A DNA stretch of 7,439 nucleotides from an uncultured Maritalea sp. (lineage in GTDB: Bacteria; Pseudomonadota; Alphaproteobacteria; Rhizobiales; Devosiaceae), in NCBI GenBank assembly GCA_913055925.1, contig CAJXLH010000126.1, forward strand, positions 1 through 7,439, read 5' to 3'. The position numbers were made by a program, and so were the translations under genes. Below are positions 1 through 5,780 of this stretch, in pieces; position 1 is the first letter of the stretch; each line of letters starts with the position of its first letter. The notes under the pieces were generated by a model. That model saw nothing but the letters and a program-made list of their open reading frames with translations, was not told the origin of the DNA and searched no databases.

Positions 1-135
1 ATTAGCCAATTTGATGCCGGCTCGTCGGCCCACGAAAGCACAATAAAACTTTTATGATAGGCCATTGGTGAATATGGCGCTCAAATAGAGAAGCTGAGAA
101 TTTACAGCCTTACTTAATTTATTCAGGACTAAACA

Positions 136-477
136 ATGAATTGGACAAGGTTATTTGTAACTGTCGCCGTTGTGTGTTCAACGCTTACCGCGTTGTTGGG
201 CTCGGTGTTCATGCTGTTTGTGGCGAATAGCGTACCAAACTGGTCCTGGGACTTGCAGTTCTCTATTGTATTTTTTTGCCCAGCGGTCTGTGCCATCTTG
301 TCGGGCTGGTTCACAATTACAGCGCTTCGTGGGAACAGCATGTGGAAGAGCGCAACCGCTATCGTCCTTGCAGTCATTGGTGCTTGGTTGGGGGCGCCGC
401 TTCTGACACAGCAATTGACTGTTACCGCCGTATTCGCGTTCCTAGTGTTTTGCTATTCCTTTTCAACGGCTAGGTAA
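136..477 (+). CDS. Small four-helix membrane protein, unknown function
   Basis: This encodes 113 residues and I do not recognise the family. The start is supported by an AGGA at 125-128, seven bases before the ATG. Hydrophobic segments at about residues 5-29, 40-63, 71-90 and 94-110 suggest four membrane helices joined by very short loops. Only a few charged residues occur (R5, D39, R65, K71, R113), so nearly the whole protein would sit in the inner membrane. There is no catalytic motif and no cleavable signal peptide. The gene appears to stand alone: upstream sequence to the window edge shows no clear gene, and about 950 non-coding bases follow. Overlapping open frames on both strands here are poorer candidates because they lack a ribosome binding site and a coherent protein pattern. 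The existence of the gene is fairly likely; its function is unknown. Confidence 0.7.
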   Translation: MNWTRLFVTVAVVCSTLTALLGSVFMLFVANSVPNWSWDLQFSIVFFCPAVCAILSGWFTITALRGNSMWKSATAIVLAVIGAWLGAPLLTQQLTVTAVFAFLVFCYSFSTAR

Positions 478-680
478 ACAAACCGGCTCTCTAACTATCA
501 ATATCCAGTTGCACATCGACAAAATGTGCGAAGGATCAATCATGTGCCCGGCATGTCCAGTTTCCTAAACGGCGCAAGAACTCGCCAAACTTATCCCCGC
601 CCATTCCACCTGCATTACAATACTTCCCATCTTCTTTTCCCCGCGCGAGCAATGACGGATTGTTGGGGAGATGGTTTTGT

Positions 681-801
681 ACTCTGTCGTCATTCCCACA
701 AAAGCGGGAATCCAGGTCTGACTCTCGATAGAACCGAAGCGCTTCGGTTCTTGGATGCTCCGGCCTGGATCCCAGAGAAAAATCTGGGATAACAGTCGAG
801 T
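681..801. repeat. Composite palindromic repeat element (MITE- or REP-like)
   Basis: Several nested inverted repeats are visible. The centre is a perfect 20-bp palindrome (GAACCGAAGCGCTTCGGTTC, 731-750). It is flanked by GGGAATCCAGG (706-716) and CCTGGATCCC (764-773), which pair with one bulged A. Each outer arm can fold alone: ATTCCC (692-697) with GGGAAT (706-711), and ATCCCAGA (769-776) with TCTGGGAT (783-790) around a six-base loop. The ends are loosely inverted, both starting ACTC when read inward. The GTCATTCCC...GGGAATCCAG pattern resembles abundant non-coding intergenic repeats of many Proteobacteria; this resemblance is from memory. Boundaries are approximate, there is only one copy in the window, and no transposase is nearby. 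Confidence 0.7.
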
Positions 802-820
802 GTTTTGCCTACGCTTTGCC

Positions 821-850
821 TTACCCTGAGCTTGTCGAAGGGCTCGGTAA
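821..850. repeat. Short repeat-like hairpin with CCCTGAGCTTGTCGAAGGG core
   Basis: The core at 824-842 resembles a sequence (also read as CCCTTCGACAAGCTCAGGG) that I recall as dispersed in many bacterial genomes, often in intergenic DNA. Here it can fold by pairing TTACC (821-825) with GGTAA (846-850) and GAGC (828-831) with GCTC (842-845). It lies 20 bases after the larger palindromic element, so the two may form one compound intergenic repeat. There is no T-run after the hairpin, so it is not a standard intrinsic terminator. Confidence 0.5.
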
Positions 851-1011
851 AGCGGCCTGATGCTGAATTGGTGTTTGGCACCAATCGGCGGGGGTTCGGG
901 GGTAGCAAGCAAAGCTTGCGACGGCCGAAATGCAAAATGGCAGGGGTTCCGGGAAAGACCCGCTAGGGTCGACTACGGAAACGCAAAACTATTTGAGAAG
1001 ATAACAGGTGA

Positions 1012-1031
1012 CCCGCGCGGCCGCGTGCGGG
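1012..1031. other. GC-rich hairpin in non-coding DNA
   Basis: CCCGCGCG (1012-1019) can pair with CGTGCGGG (1024-1031), including one G-T (G-U) pair, around a four-base loop. No T-run follows, so it does not look like an intrinsic terminator. It begins a GC-rich patch to about 1190 with more pairing potential: GGTGAG (1086-1091) with CTCACC (1101-1106), and AACCGA (1123-1128) with TCGGTT (1150-1155). This could reflect a structured RNA or chance pairing in GC-rich DNA. Confidence 0.3.
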
Positions 1032-1224
1032 GAACGCCAACATAGTGTCGTCCAGTCCGACGCCGAGGATACCTATAAGCCGCGTGGTGAGCGCTGTTTC
1101 CTCACCGTTCCCGTTGGGGATCAACCGAGGGTCAAAAGGCCAAACAGTTTCGGTTATGCGCGTGGAAGGGGATAAAAGGGTAAGCACCCCGGGGCGACAA
1201 TATTGTGGGCGAAAAGCATCTGTT

Positions 1225-1287
1225 CACACGAGGCGATTTTTGTCTCAGTTTTTATTGATCACAACGGGACGAACTTCGCCTCGTGTG
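1225..1287. repeat. Perfect 12-bp inverted repeat with 39-base spacer
   Basis: CACACGAGGCGA (1225-1236) and TCGCCTCGTGTG (1276-1287) are exact reverse complements. The spacer (1237-1275) begins and continues with T-rich runs. Neither arm extends further. As RNA it would form a 12-bp stem with a large loop; as DNA it could be a pair of inverted protein sites or the ends of a small inserted element. No poly-T follows the right arm, so a terminator is unlikely. It lies in otherwise unassigned DNA about 140 bases beyond the stop of the minus-strand membrane protein gene. Confidence 0.5.
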
Positions 1288-1429
1288 TCGCAAACTATTC
1301 AGCGTTGCCAGAAAAAGTGGAAGCCGGTTTTTCGGTTCTGCAACGCGGCAAAAGAGCCAATAGCTCGAACGCGCAGGCGTGTCGGGGGATTTGGCGTGGC
1401 TATCAATGTCTTGCGGCCAGATAAAATAC

Positions 1430-1711
1430 CTAGACAATACGTATAGCTAAAATTTGAATAATGACGTAAAGCGCAAGCCCGCAGGCACAAAGAAACAACG
1501 TGAATGCGAGCAAGACGGGAACAATGAAGACCATAAAGGCGGTCACAAGGCCACCTGCGATCCCGCCTACTACGACCATTGCTAAAAGAGTTCCAACATA
1601 AACTGTACCGCTTGAGAATATCGTTATGCCCCCGAAGATAGCGCCAAGCAACACGCCAAATCCAACGATAACGTTTCCATGTTCCCTAACAAAACTGAAG
1701 TACGCGTCCAT
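1430..1711 (-). CDS. Small glycine-rich membrane protein, unknown function
   Basis: This encodes 93 residues of a family I do not recognise. On the minus strand AGGA precedes the ATG by eight bases, which supports the start. Nearly the whole chain is hydrophobic, with likely membrane helices at about 12-32, 36-60 and 62-88. The first two are glycine-rich (GFGVLLGAIFGG, VVVGGIAGG), a pattern typical of tightly packed helices. A short polar N-terminus carries the few charges, and the tail ends in Arg-Ile-Val. The gene is divergent from the hemerythrin gene across 116 bases, so the two may share a control region, though I see no clear operator. No neighbour explains its role. It could be a small channel-like or stress-related membrane protein, but nothing in the sequence decides that. 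Confidence 0.65.
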   Translation of the reverse strand: MDAYFSFVREHGNVIVGFGVLLGAIFGGITIFSSGTVYVGTLLAMVVVGGIAGGLVTAFMVFIVPVLLAFTLFLCACGLALYVIIQILAIRIV

Positions 1712-1827
1712 AAAGCTTGTCCTAAAAAAGTGGCAAATGAAAACTTAACTATATGAATGCGTTCCCGAAGTTCTGTAAAGTATTCAATTTAGTGCAAATC
1801 CATTGATAAACATGTCCAACTGCCACA

Positions 1828-2385
1828 ATGACCGATATTCCCATTCCCGATGACGACACACGCCCCGAAATTCCAAATGTGGGGGAACTCTCTGAAACGC
1901 AGAAATTGCCGCAAAGACACTTACGAGCCATTCATGAGCATCACCGGCGCAATATGCGGGTTATTCGCGGGATGATTGAAGCGGTGCGCAGTGAAGATGC
2001 AAGCGCAAGTGAGCTTTACGAGCACATTAAAGGCAATCCAATTGCAGAAAACTATCGCCTGTTTGGAAATCTGTGCGGGCAGCATTGCCAGCTCATCAAC
2101 GGTCACCATTCAATCGAAGACGCGCATATGTTTCCCGCCCTTGAAGGGCGCGATACGCTGCTCGACAAAGTGGTTGCACGTTTGCGTGAGGAACACACAA
2201 TTGTGCACGCTTTGCTTCTAAAACTCGCAGAAGAGGCGGAGGCGCTTATTTCTAATCCTACCGATGAACAGTTTGACCGCACAGTCGCGGCACATGAGCG
2301 ACTGGAACAACTCCTGCTTTCCCATTTCGGCTATGAGGAAGACAGCGTTGGGCCAGCATTAGGTTTTTATGACATTGGCATTTGA
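1828..2385 (+). CDS. Hemerythrin-like (HHE cation-binding) domain protein
   Basis: This encodes 185 residues with the pattern of a hemerythrin-type four-helix bundle that binds a non-haem di-iron centre. Candidate ligands are H36/H38 in HEHHRRN, H93/H94 and E97 in the HHSIEDAHMFP motif (93-103), H123 and H127 in REEHTIVH, and H166 with E170/E171 near the end. Family members sense or carry oxygen, nitric oxide or iron; the sequence does not say which applies here. It is soluble, with no signal peptide or membrane segment. The first 30 residues are a polar, proline-containing extension before helix 1. A C83-H86-C87 cluster lies just before the iron motif. The ATG has no clear Shine-Dalgarno sequence; an upstream ATG at 1812 is out of frame. 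The gene is divergent from the 93-residue membrane protein, and the next gene begins 73 bases downstream on the same strand. Confidence 0.9.
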   Translation: MTDIPIPDDDTRPEIPNVGELSETQKLPQRHLRAIHEHHRRNMRVIRGMIEAVRSEDASASELYEHIKGNPIAENYRLFGNLCGQHCQLINGHHSIEDAHMFPALEGRDTLLDKVVARLREEHTIVHALLLKLAEEAEALISNPTDEQFDRTVAAHERLEQLLLSHFGYEEDSVGPALGFYDIGI

Positions 2386-2448
2386 TTGCGCTGGTTTGCC
2401 CAAAATACTGAATATTGCTAAGTTGGCTCTATGTTTTAGGTGTGTTTT

Positions 2449-2453
2449 GGAGG
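2449..2453 (+). promoter_or_regulatory. Strong ribosome binding site GGAGG
   Basis: GGAGG lies five bases before the ATG at 2459. It decides the start of the 137-residue protein, because the same frame is open back to an ATG at 2369, inside the hemerythrin gene, which lacks such a site. Confidence 0.85.
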
Positions 2454-2458
2454 AAACA

Positions 2459-2872
2459 ATGAGCGCTCTCATTGAATATTTTGACCTGCAATCTGATCAA
2501 AAAAAGAAGCAAAAAGAGCTCAACGAACTCACGCTCAAAAGCTTTGATGATGGAAAATCGCCACCGGCAACACCGGCGACGCCGAGTTTTGCGCCCGTTA
2601 TTCCGCAATATGTAGCATTGGTGCTCGGCATTTTGGCTGACCCGTTCATCAAAAGCTATATTGCAACCAAAAGCTTCTCGATGGATTTGGGCGCGGTTGG
2701 TCCCTTGTTGGCCTTCTCGATTATCATGGGCATCATGATATTGCCCGGCGTTTACAAAAACAGTTTTGCGCCGGACAAGCCGATTTTGGTCCAACTGGCC
2801 GCCATTTTTACAGCGGGTGTTGGCTGGCAGACCTTGTTTGAAGCAGCCGCAAAGTCAGCTGGCGCCGCTTAA
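2459..2872 (+). CDS. Three-helix small membrane protein, unknown function
   Basis: This encodes 137 residues from an ATG placed ideally after GGAGG. A longer version from 2369 would add 30 residues, overlap the hemerythrin gene and ignore this site, so I reject it. The N-terminal 34 residues are charged, with a lysine-rich stretch (DQKKKQKE, 13-20) likely forming a short cytoplasmic helix. A Pro/Thr/Ala linker (about 35-49) follows, then three probable membrane helices at about 50-67, 79-97 and 107-124, and a small Ala-rich tail. I do not recognise the family. It follows the hemerythrin gene by 73 bases on the same strand but has its own strong ribosome site, so co-transcription is possible but unproven. 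Its stop overlaps that of the converging ABC ATPase gene by four bases. Confidence 0.8.
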   Translation: MSALIEYFDLQSDQKKKQKELNELTLKSFDDGKSPPATPATPSFAPVIPQYVALVLGILADPFIKSYIATKSFSMDLGAVGPLLAFSIIMGIMILPGVYKNSFAPDKPILVQLAAIFTAGVGWQTLFEAAAKSAGAA

Positions 2873-3873
2873 GCGATCGGCGCGCCGTTTCCGTCGAAGC
2901 GGTGCAATTTGCCGGGCTTGGCTTTTACGGCCAGATTGGTATGCGCTGCAACAGGTGTGTTGCCTTCTTGGCGCACGACGAAGAACTCTTCCTCACCGAT
3001 ATTGAGGTAGATGTAAGTGTCTGACCCGAGAATTTCGGTGTGCATGACTTCGCCTTCAAAGTCGCCGTCTTTATCAACGATATCGAGGTGCTCTGAACGG
3101 ATACCAACGGTGGCGCAGTCGAATTTGGCAGCATGTTTGCCGCCCAACAAATTCATTTTAGGAGAGCCAATAAAACCAGCAACAAACAGGCTTTGCGGAT
3201 GCTCATATAGCTCCATGGGGCTACCCACTTGCTGCACGACGCCATCTTTGAGCACCACAATGCGGTCTGCCATGGTCATTGCTTCCACTTGGTCGTGGGT
3301 CACGTAAATCATAGTTGTGCCGGGCAGTTGTTCCTTCAGTCCTGCGATTTCCATACGCATTTGCACACGCAGTGCAGCATCAAGGTTCGAAAGTGGTTCG
3401 TCGAACAAGAAGACTTTCGGGTCGCGCACAATGGCGCGCCCGATCGCCACTCGCTGGCGTTGCCCGCCAGACAGCGCTTTAGGGAGGCGCTTAAGATAAT
3501 CGGTGAGTTGCAGCTTTTCCGCCGCAGCTTCGACCTTTTGTTTGATTTCAGCCTTGGAGAACTTCGCGATTTTGAGCGCGTAAGCCATGTTATCAAAGAC
3601 CGTCATGTGCGGATAAAGCGCGTAGGACTGGAACACCATGGCGATGCCGCGCTTGGACGGCGCCACATCGTTGACGACCTGCCCGTCGATCTCCAACGTG
3701 CCGCCAGAAATGGTTTCTAGGCCCGAGATGGTGCGCAGCAAAGTGGATTTACCGCAACCGGACGGGCCAACGAAAACGATGAACTCGCCCGATTTAATGT
3801 CGAGGTTGATGTCTTTAAGCACATGGACGGTGCCATATGACTTATCGAGGCTTGTAATTTTGATATCTGCCAT
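2869..3873 (-). CDS. aglK: Sugar ABC transporter ATP-binding protein, MalK/UgpC family (AglK/SmoK-like)
   Basis: This 334-residue ATPase would power an inner-membrane importer of the carbohydrate CUT1 type. All motifs are present: Walker A GPSGCGKST (36-44), Q-loop Q82, signature LSGGQ (134-138), Walker B with catalytic Glu in VFLFDEP (154-160), D-loop SNLD and switch His H193. The conserved GFIGSPKMN (233-241) leads into a C-terminal OB/TOBE-like regulatory domain to residue 334. That domain is compact, missing part of the segment between SPKMN and GIRSEHLD found in longer MalK/UgpC proteins; this length suits SmoK-type polyol importers as I recall them. GGGGAGGG on the minus strand, four bases before the ATG, fixes the start. 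It lies 28 bases after the alpha-glucosidase gene and is almost certainly co-transcribed. The family is certain. The aglK symbol rests on context; substrate and partner permeases are not visible. Confidence 0.9.
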   Translation of the reverse strand: MADIKITSLDKSYGTVHVLKDINLDIKSGEFIVFVGPSGCGKSTLLRTISGLETISGGTLEIDGQVVNDVAPSKRGIAMVFQSYALYPHMTVFDNMAYALKIAKFSKAEIKQKVEAAAEKLQLTDYLKRLPKALSGGQRQRVAIGRAIVRDPKVFLFDEPLSNLDAALRVQMRMEIAGLKEQLPGTTMIYVTHDQVEAMTMADRIVVLKDGVVQQVGSPMELYEHPQSLFVAGFIGSPKMNLLGGKHAAKFDCATVGIRSEHLDIVDKDGDFEGEVMHTEILGSDTYIYLNIGEEEFFVVRQEGNTPVAAHTNLAVKAKPGKLHRFDGNGAPIA

Positions 3874-3877
3874 AGTT

Positions 3878-3885
3878 CCCTCCCC
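3878..3885 (-). promoter_or_regulatory. Ribosome binding site of the ABC ATPase gene
   Basis: The minus strand reads GGGGAGGG four bases before the ATG at 3873. It lies inside the 28-base gap after the glucosidase stop codon. It is much stronger than the site of the glucosidase gene, suggesting the ATPase is translated at least as well as the enzyme upstream of it. Confidence 0.8.
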
Positions 3886-3901
3886 AAACGGTTATGGCGA
3901 T

Positions 3902-5566
3902 TTAGGCCTTGCGGCCAAAATATGATGACAAAGGCGGTAGCGTGATCGTCTCTTTATCAATTGATGCATGGCTAGGCCGGTCAGCCAAGTGGAAATCTGC
4001 AAGCAAGCTCAACTGAAGTTCGGCCGCTTGGCCGGACATATTGAAAACACACAGCAATTCTTGATCATTGTGCGTTCGCTTGAAGGCCAAGACCTGATCT
4101 GAAACACCGACAATCTCAATGTCGCCGACGCGCAAAGCGTCGTTGGCGGCGCGGTAAGCCAGGAAATCTTGATAGTGTGTGAGGACTGAGCCATCACCTT
4201 GATTGTTCACGGCGTGCGCCAAGTGCTCTTTCGGGATCGGCAACCAGGCGCGGTTGGCGTTGGTAAAGCCGCCCTGCCCGCCTTCGCCTTCCCAAACCAT
4301 TGGTGTGCGGCATCCATCGCGGCCTTTATAGTTTGGCCAAAACTCAATGCCGTAAGGGTCGACAAGGTCTTCAAAGGCAACATCCGCTTCTGGCAGGGCT
4401 AGCTCTTCACCTTGATAAACACAAACCGAACCACGAAGCGAAAGCAAAAGTTCTGCCGACAATTTGGCGAAATCCATTTGCTGTTCAGGGGCGATTCCCC
4501 AACGGGTGACATGCCGCTGCACATCATGGTTGGAGAAGGCCCAGCACGGCCAACCGTCGGTGACGATTTCCTCTAGCTCGGTAATCTTCTCGGCAAAATA
4601 TGGCGCATTGAACTCCCCACCGAGGAAGTCGAATGTGTAAGCCATATGCAGCTTGTCGCCGCCTGAGGTGTATTCGGCCATTATGTCGAGTTGACGCTGA
4701 GCGTCACCAATTTCGCCGACGGTGGTGATATCGCCATATTCGTCAAGCAACGCGCGCAGACGCTTTAAAAACGCGACATTCTCCGGGCGACTCTTATCAT
4801 GAATATGGTCTTGCCAGTTGTAAGGGTTCACAGCCGGCGCGATGGTTGAATTGATTTGGTCCTTCGGCAATGCCGGGTTGTCGTTTAGGGACTGATCGTG
4901 AACATAAAAGTTCACCGTATCAAGGCGGAACCCGTCCACACCGCGTTCAAGCCAGAAGCGCACCTCTTCCAGAAGTTGCGCTGTGACTTCCTCGTTGTGG
5001 AAGTTCAGGTCAGGCTGACTGGTGAGGAAGTTGTGCAGATAATATTGGCAACGGCGCGGGTCCCAAGTCCATGCGGAACCACCGAAAATTGAAAGCCAAT
5101 TGTTTGGCGGCGAACCATCTGGTTTCGCGTCGGCCCATACATACCAATCAGATTTAGGATTGTCGGCGGATTGGCGACTTTGCTTGAACCACTCATGTTG
5201 ATCTGAAGTGTGCGAAATAACTTGATCAATCATCACTTTCAGGCCAAGGCCATGAGCCTTTTCGAGTAAGACATCGAAATCTTCTAGCGTACCAAACGAT
5301 GGATCAACGGCACGATAATCGGAAACGTCATATCCAAAGTCTTTCATTGGCGACGCAAAAAATGGTGAAAGCCAAATCGCATCAACGCCCAAACTGGCAA
5401 CATAATCTAGCCGTTCGGTGATACCTTTAAGATCGCCAACACCATCGCCGTTACTGTCCTGAAACGAACGCGGGTAGATTTGATAAATCACAGCGCCCCG
5501 CCACCATTCGGTGTCTTTCTGGGCCGCAATTGTCGAAAAAGAATCAGGACTGGTCATTTGATTCAT
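3902..5566 (-). CDS. aglA: GH13 alpha-glucosidase (AglA-like)
   Basis: This is a cytoplasmic exo-acting glycosidase that would release glucose from imported alpha-glucosides such as maltose, sucrose or trehalose. It has 554 residues and no signal peptide. Numbering from the ATG at 5566, VIYQIYPRSF (27-36) opens the (beta/alpha)8 barrel, followed by a calcium-loop-like DSNGDGVGD (37-45). Catalytic regions are DQVISH (114-119), GFRLDTVNF with nucleophile D216, GEIGD with acid/base E285, and FSNHD with D348. A small beta-domain ends the protein. Thr217 after the nucleophile fits alpha-1,4 preference; alpha-1,6 enzymes usually have Val there. A TTG at 5569 and an ATG at 5557 are alternative starts; 5566 follows a weak GAAAG. 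It is the first gene of a two-gene unit with the ATPase and is divergent from the LacI regulator. In Sinorhizobium, aglA is likewise followed by aglK. Confidence 0.93.
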   Translation of the reverse strand: MNQMTSPDSFSTIAAQKDTEWWRGAVIYQIYPRSFQDSNGDGVGDLKGITERLDYVASLGVDAIWLSPFFASPMKDFGYDVSDYRAVDPSFGTLEDFDVLLEKAHGLGLKVMIDQVISHTSDQHEWFKQSRQSADNPKSDWYVWADAKPDGSPPNNWLSIFGGSAWTWDPRRCQYYLHNFLTSQPDLNFHNEEVTAQLLEEVRFWLERGVDGFRLDTVNFYVHDQSLNDNPALPKDQINSTIAPAVNPYNWQDHIHDKSRPENVAFLKRLRALLDEYGDITTVGEIGDAQRQLDIMAEYTSGGDKLHMAYTFDFLGGEFNAPYFAEKITELEEIVTDGWPCWAFSNHDVQRHVTRWGIAPEQQMDFAKLSAELLLSLRGSVCVYQGEELALPEADVAFEDLVDPYGIEFWPNYKGRDGCRTPMVWEGEGGQGGFTNANRAWLPIPKEHLAHAVNNQGDGSVLTHYQDFLAYRAANDALRVGDIEIVGVSDQVLAFKRTHNDQELLCVFNMSGQAAELQLSLLADFHLADRPSHASIDKETITLPPLSSYFGRKA

Positions 5567-5589
5567 CAATTTTCTTTCATGCCAAAAGG

Positions 5590-5605
5590 GGCGCTCAAAA
5601 GCGCC
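5590..5605. terminator. Hairpin in the glucosidase leader, terminator- or attenuator-like
   Basis: GGCGCT (5590-5595) and AGCGCC (5600-5605) form a perfect six-base stem around a CAAA loop, followed on the plus strand by TTT and preceded by AAAAGG. On the minus strand the stem is followed by CCTTTTGG. It lies between the predicted promoter and the start of the glucosidase gene, about 24 bases upstream of the ATG. It may block stray plus-strand transcription, attenuate glucosidase expression or stabilise its mRNA. The T-run is short, so terminator strength is doubtful. Confidence 0.45.
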
Positions 5606-5621
5606 TTTACGCCTACAAAAC

Positions 5622-5635
5622 TTTCAACGTTTTCC
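5622..5635. promoter_or_regulatory. Possible weak second LacI-type site
   Basis: TTTCAACGTTTTCC shares the central AACGTTTT with the perfect palindrome at 5652-5665 (8 of 14 positions identical), and its CG centre lies exactly 30 bp away, about three helical turns. Such spacing would suit cooperative binding. The left half is poorly conserved, so this may be chance. Confidence 0.3.
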
Positions 5636-5651
5636 CCCAATTTTTGGGCTT

Positions 5652-5665
5652 CCAAAACGTTTTGG
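5652..5665. promoter_or_regulatory. Predicted LacI-family operator (CCAAAACGTTTTGG)
   Basis: This is a perfect 14-bp palindrome with a central CG, the hallmark of LacI-family operators. It lies in the divergent region between a LacI regulator and the sugar genes, at about +3 to +16 of the predicted glucosidase promoter, where bound repressor would block initiation or early elongation. The likely ligand is the adjacent LacI protein (5781-6857), with an alpha-glucoside or a breakdown product as inducer. Assignment is inference from position and symmetry. Confidence 0.75.
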
Positions 5666-5674
5666 TAGATTATT

Positions 5675-5702
5675 ATTATCGAACATGCATTGCCCTCGTC
5701 AA
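5675..5702 (-). promoter_or_regulatory. Predicted sigma-70-type promoter of aglA-aglK
   Basis: On the minus strand, -35 TTGACG (5702-5697) and -10 GATAAT (5680-5675) are separated by 16 bases; overlapping registers give 17-18 within TAATAATAAT. Both boxes match consensus at five of six positions. Transcription would start near 5668, giving a leader of about 100 bases that contains the operator palindrome and the hairpin. I could not place an equally good promoter for the divergent LacI gene. Confidence 0.7.
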
Positions 5703-5780
5703 CCAATTGTTGGATTTTGTTATTGAGTTTTTCACGCAAGGTGCAAAAGCCAAGGAAGTCTCAACCAAAACAAACAGCTG

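Larger units (their letters stand above)
478..1429. other. Long stretch without a convincing gene, rich in palindromes
   Basis: About 950 bases separate two small membrane-protein genes. Open frames exist (for example 1045-1446 on the plus strand), but their translations are rich in Arg, Ser and Pro, lack ribosome binding sites and overlap open frames on the other strand, so I do not call them. The stretch contains a composite palindromic element (681-801), a repeat-like hairpin (821-850), a GC-rich hairpin (1012-1031), further pairing potential around 1086-1155 and a 12-bp inverted repeat with a 39-base spacer (1225-1287). Bases 478-680 show nothing I can assign. The region may combine inserted repeats with a decayed gene or an unrecognised RNA. 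Confidence 0.6.

Noticed and set aside
1..57. Open frame from the window edge to a stop at 55-57 that could be the tail of an upstream gene
   Set aside because: Only 18 codons are visible and other frames also run for several codons, so coding cannot be supported.
565..912. 115-codon minus-strand open frame across the palindromic element
   Set aside because: Its sequence is a translation of the repeat element and flanks, with no protein-like pattern and no ribosome site.
478..1429. tRNA, RNase P RNA, tmRNA or 6S RNA in the long intergenic region
   Set aside because: No T-arm consensus, no alanine-tag reading frame and no conserved RNase P or 6S segments could be found by eye.
1045..1446. 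133-codon plus-strand open frame
   Set aside because: It has no ribosome binding site, a Ser/Arg/Pro-rich low-complexity translation, overlaps open frames on the minus strand and ends inside the membrane protein gene at 1430-1711.
1803..1816. Possible FNR-type site (TTGAT followed after four bases by AT) upstream of the hemerythrin gene
   Set aside because: Only the left half matches; the right half reads ATGTC instead of ATCAA.
3229..3720. 163-codon plus-strand open frame
   Set aside because: It lies wholly antisense to the ABC ATPase gene, whose protein motifs are unambiguous.
5703..5713. CCAATTGTTGG partial palindrome next to the -35 of the aglA promoter as a further operator
   Set aside because: It lacks the central CG of the main palindrome, and its symmetry beyond CCAA/TTGG is poor.
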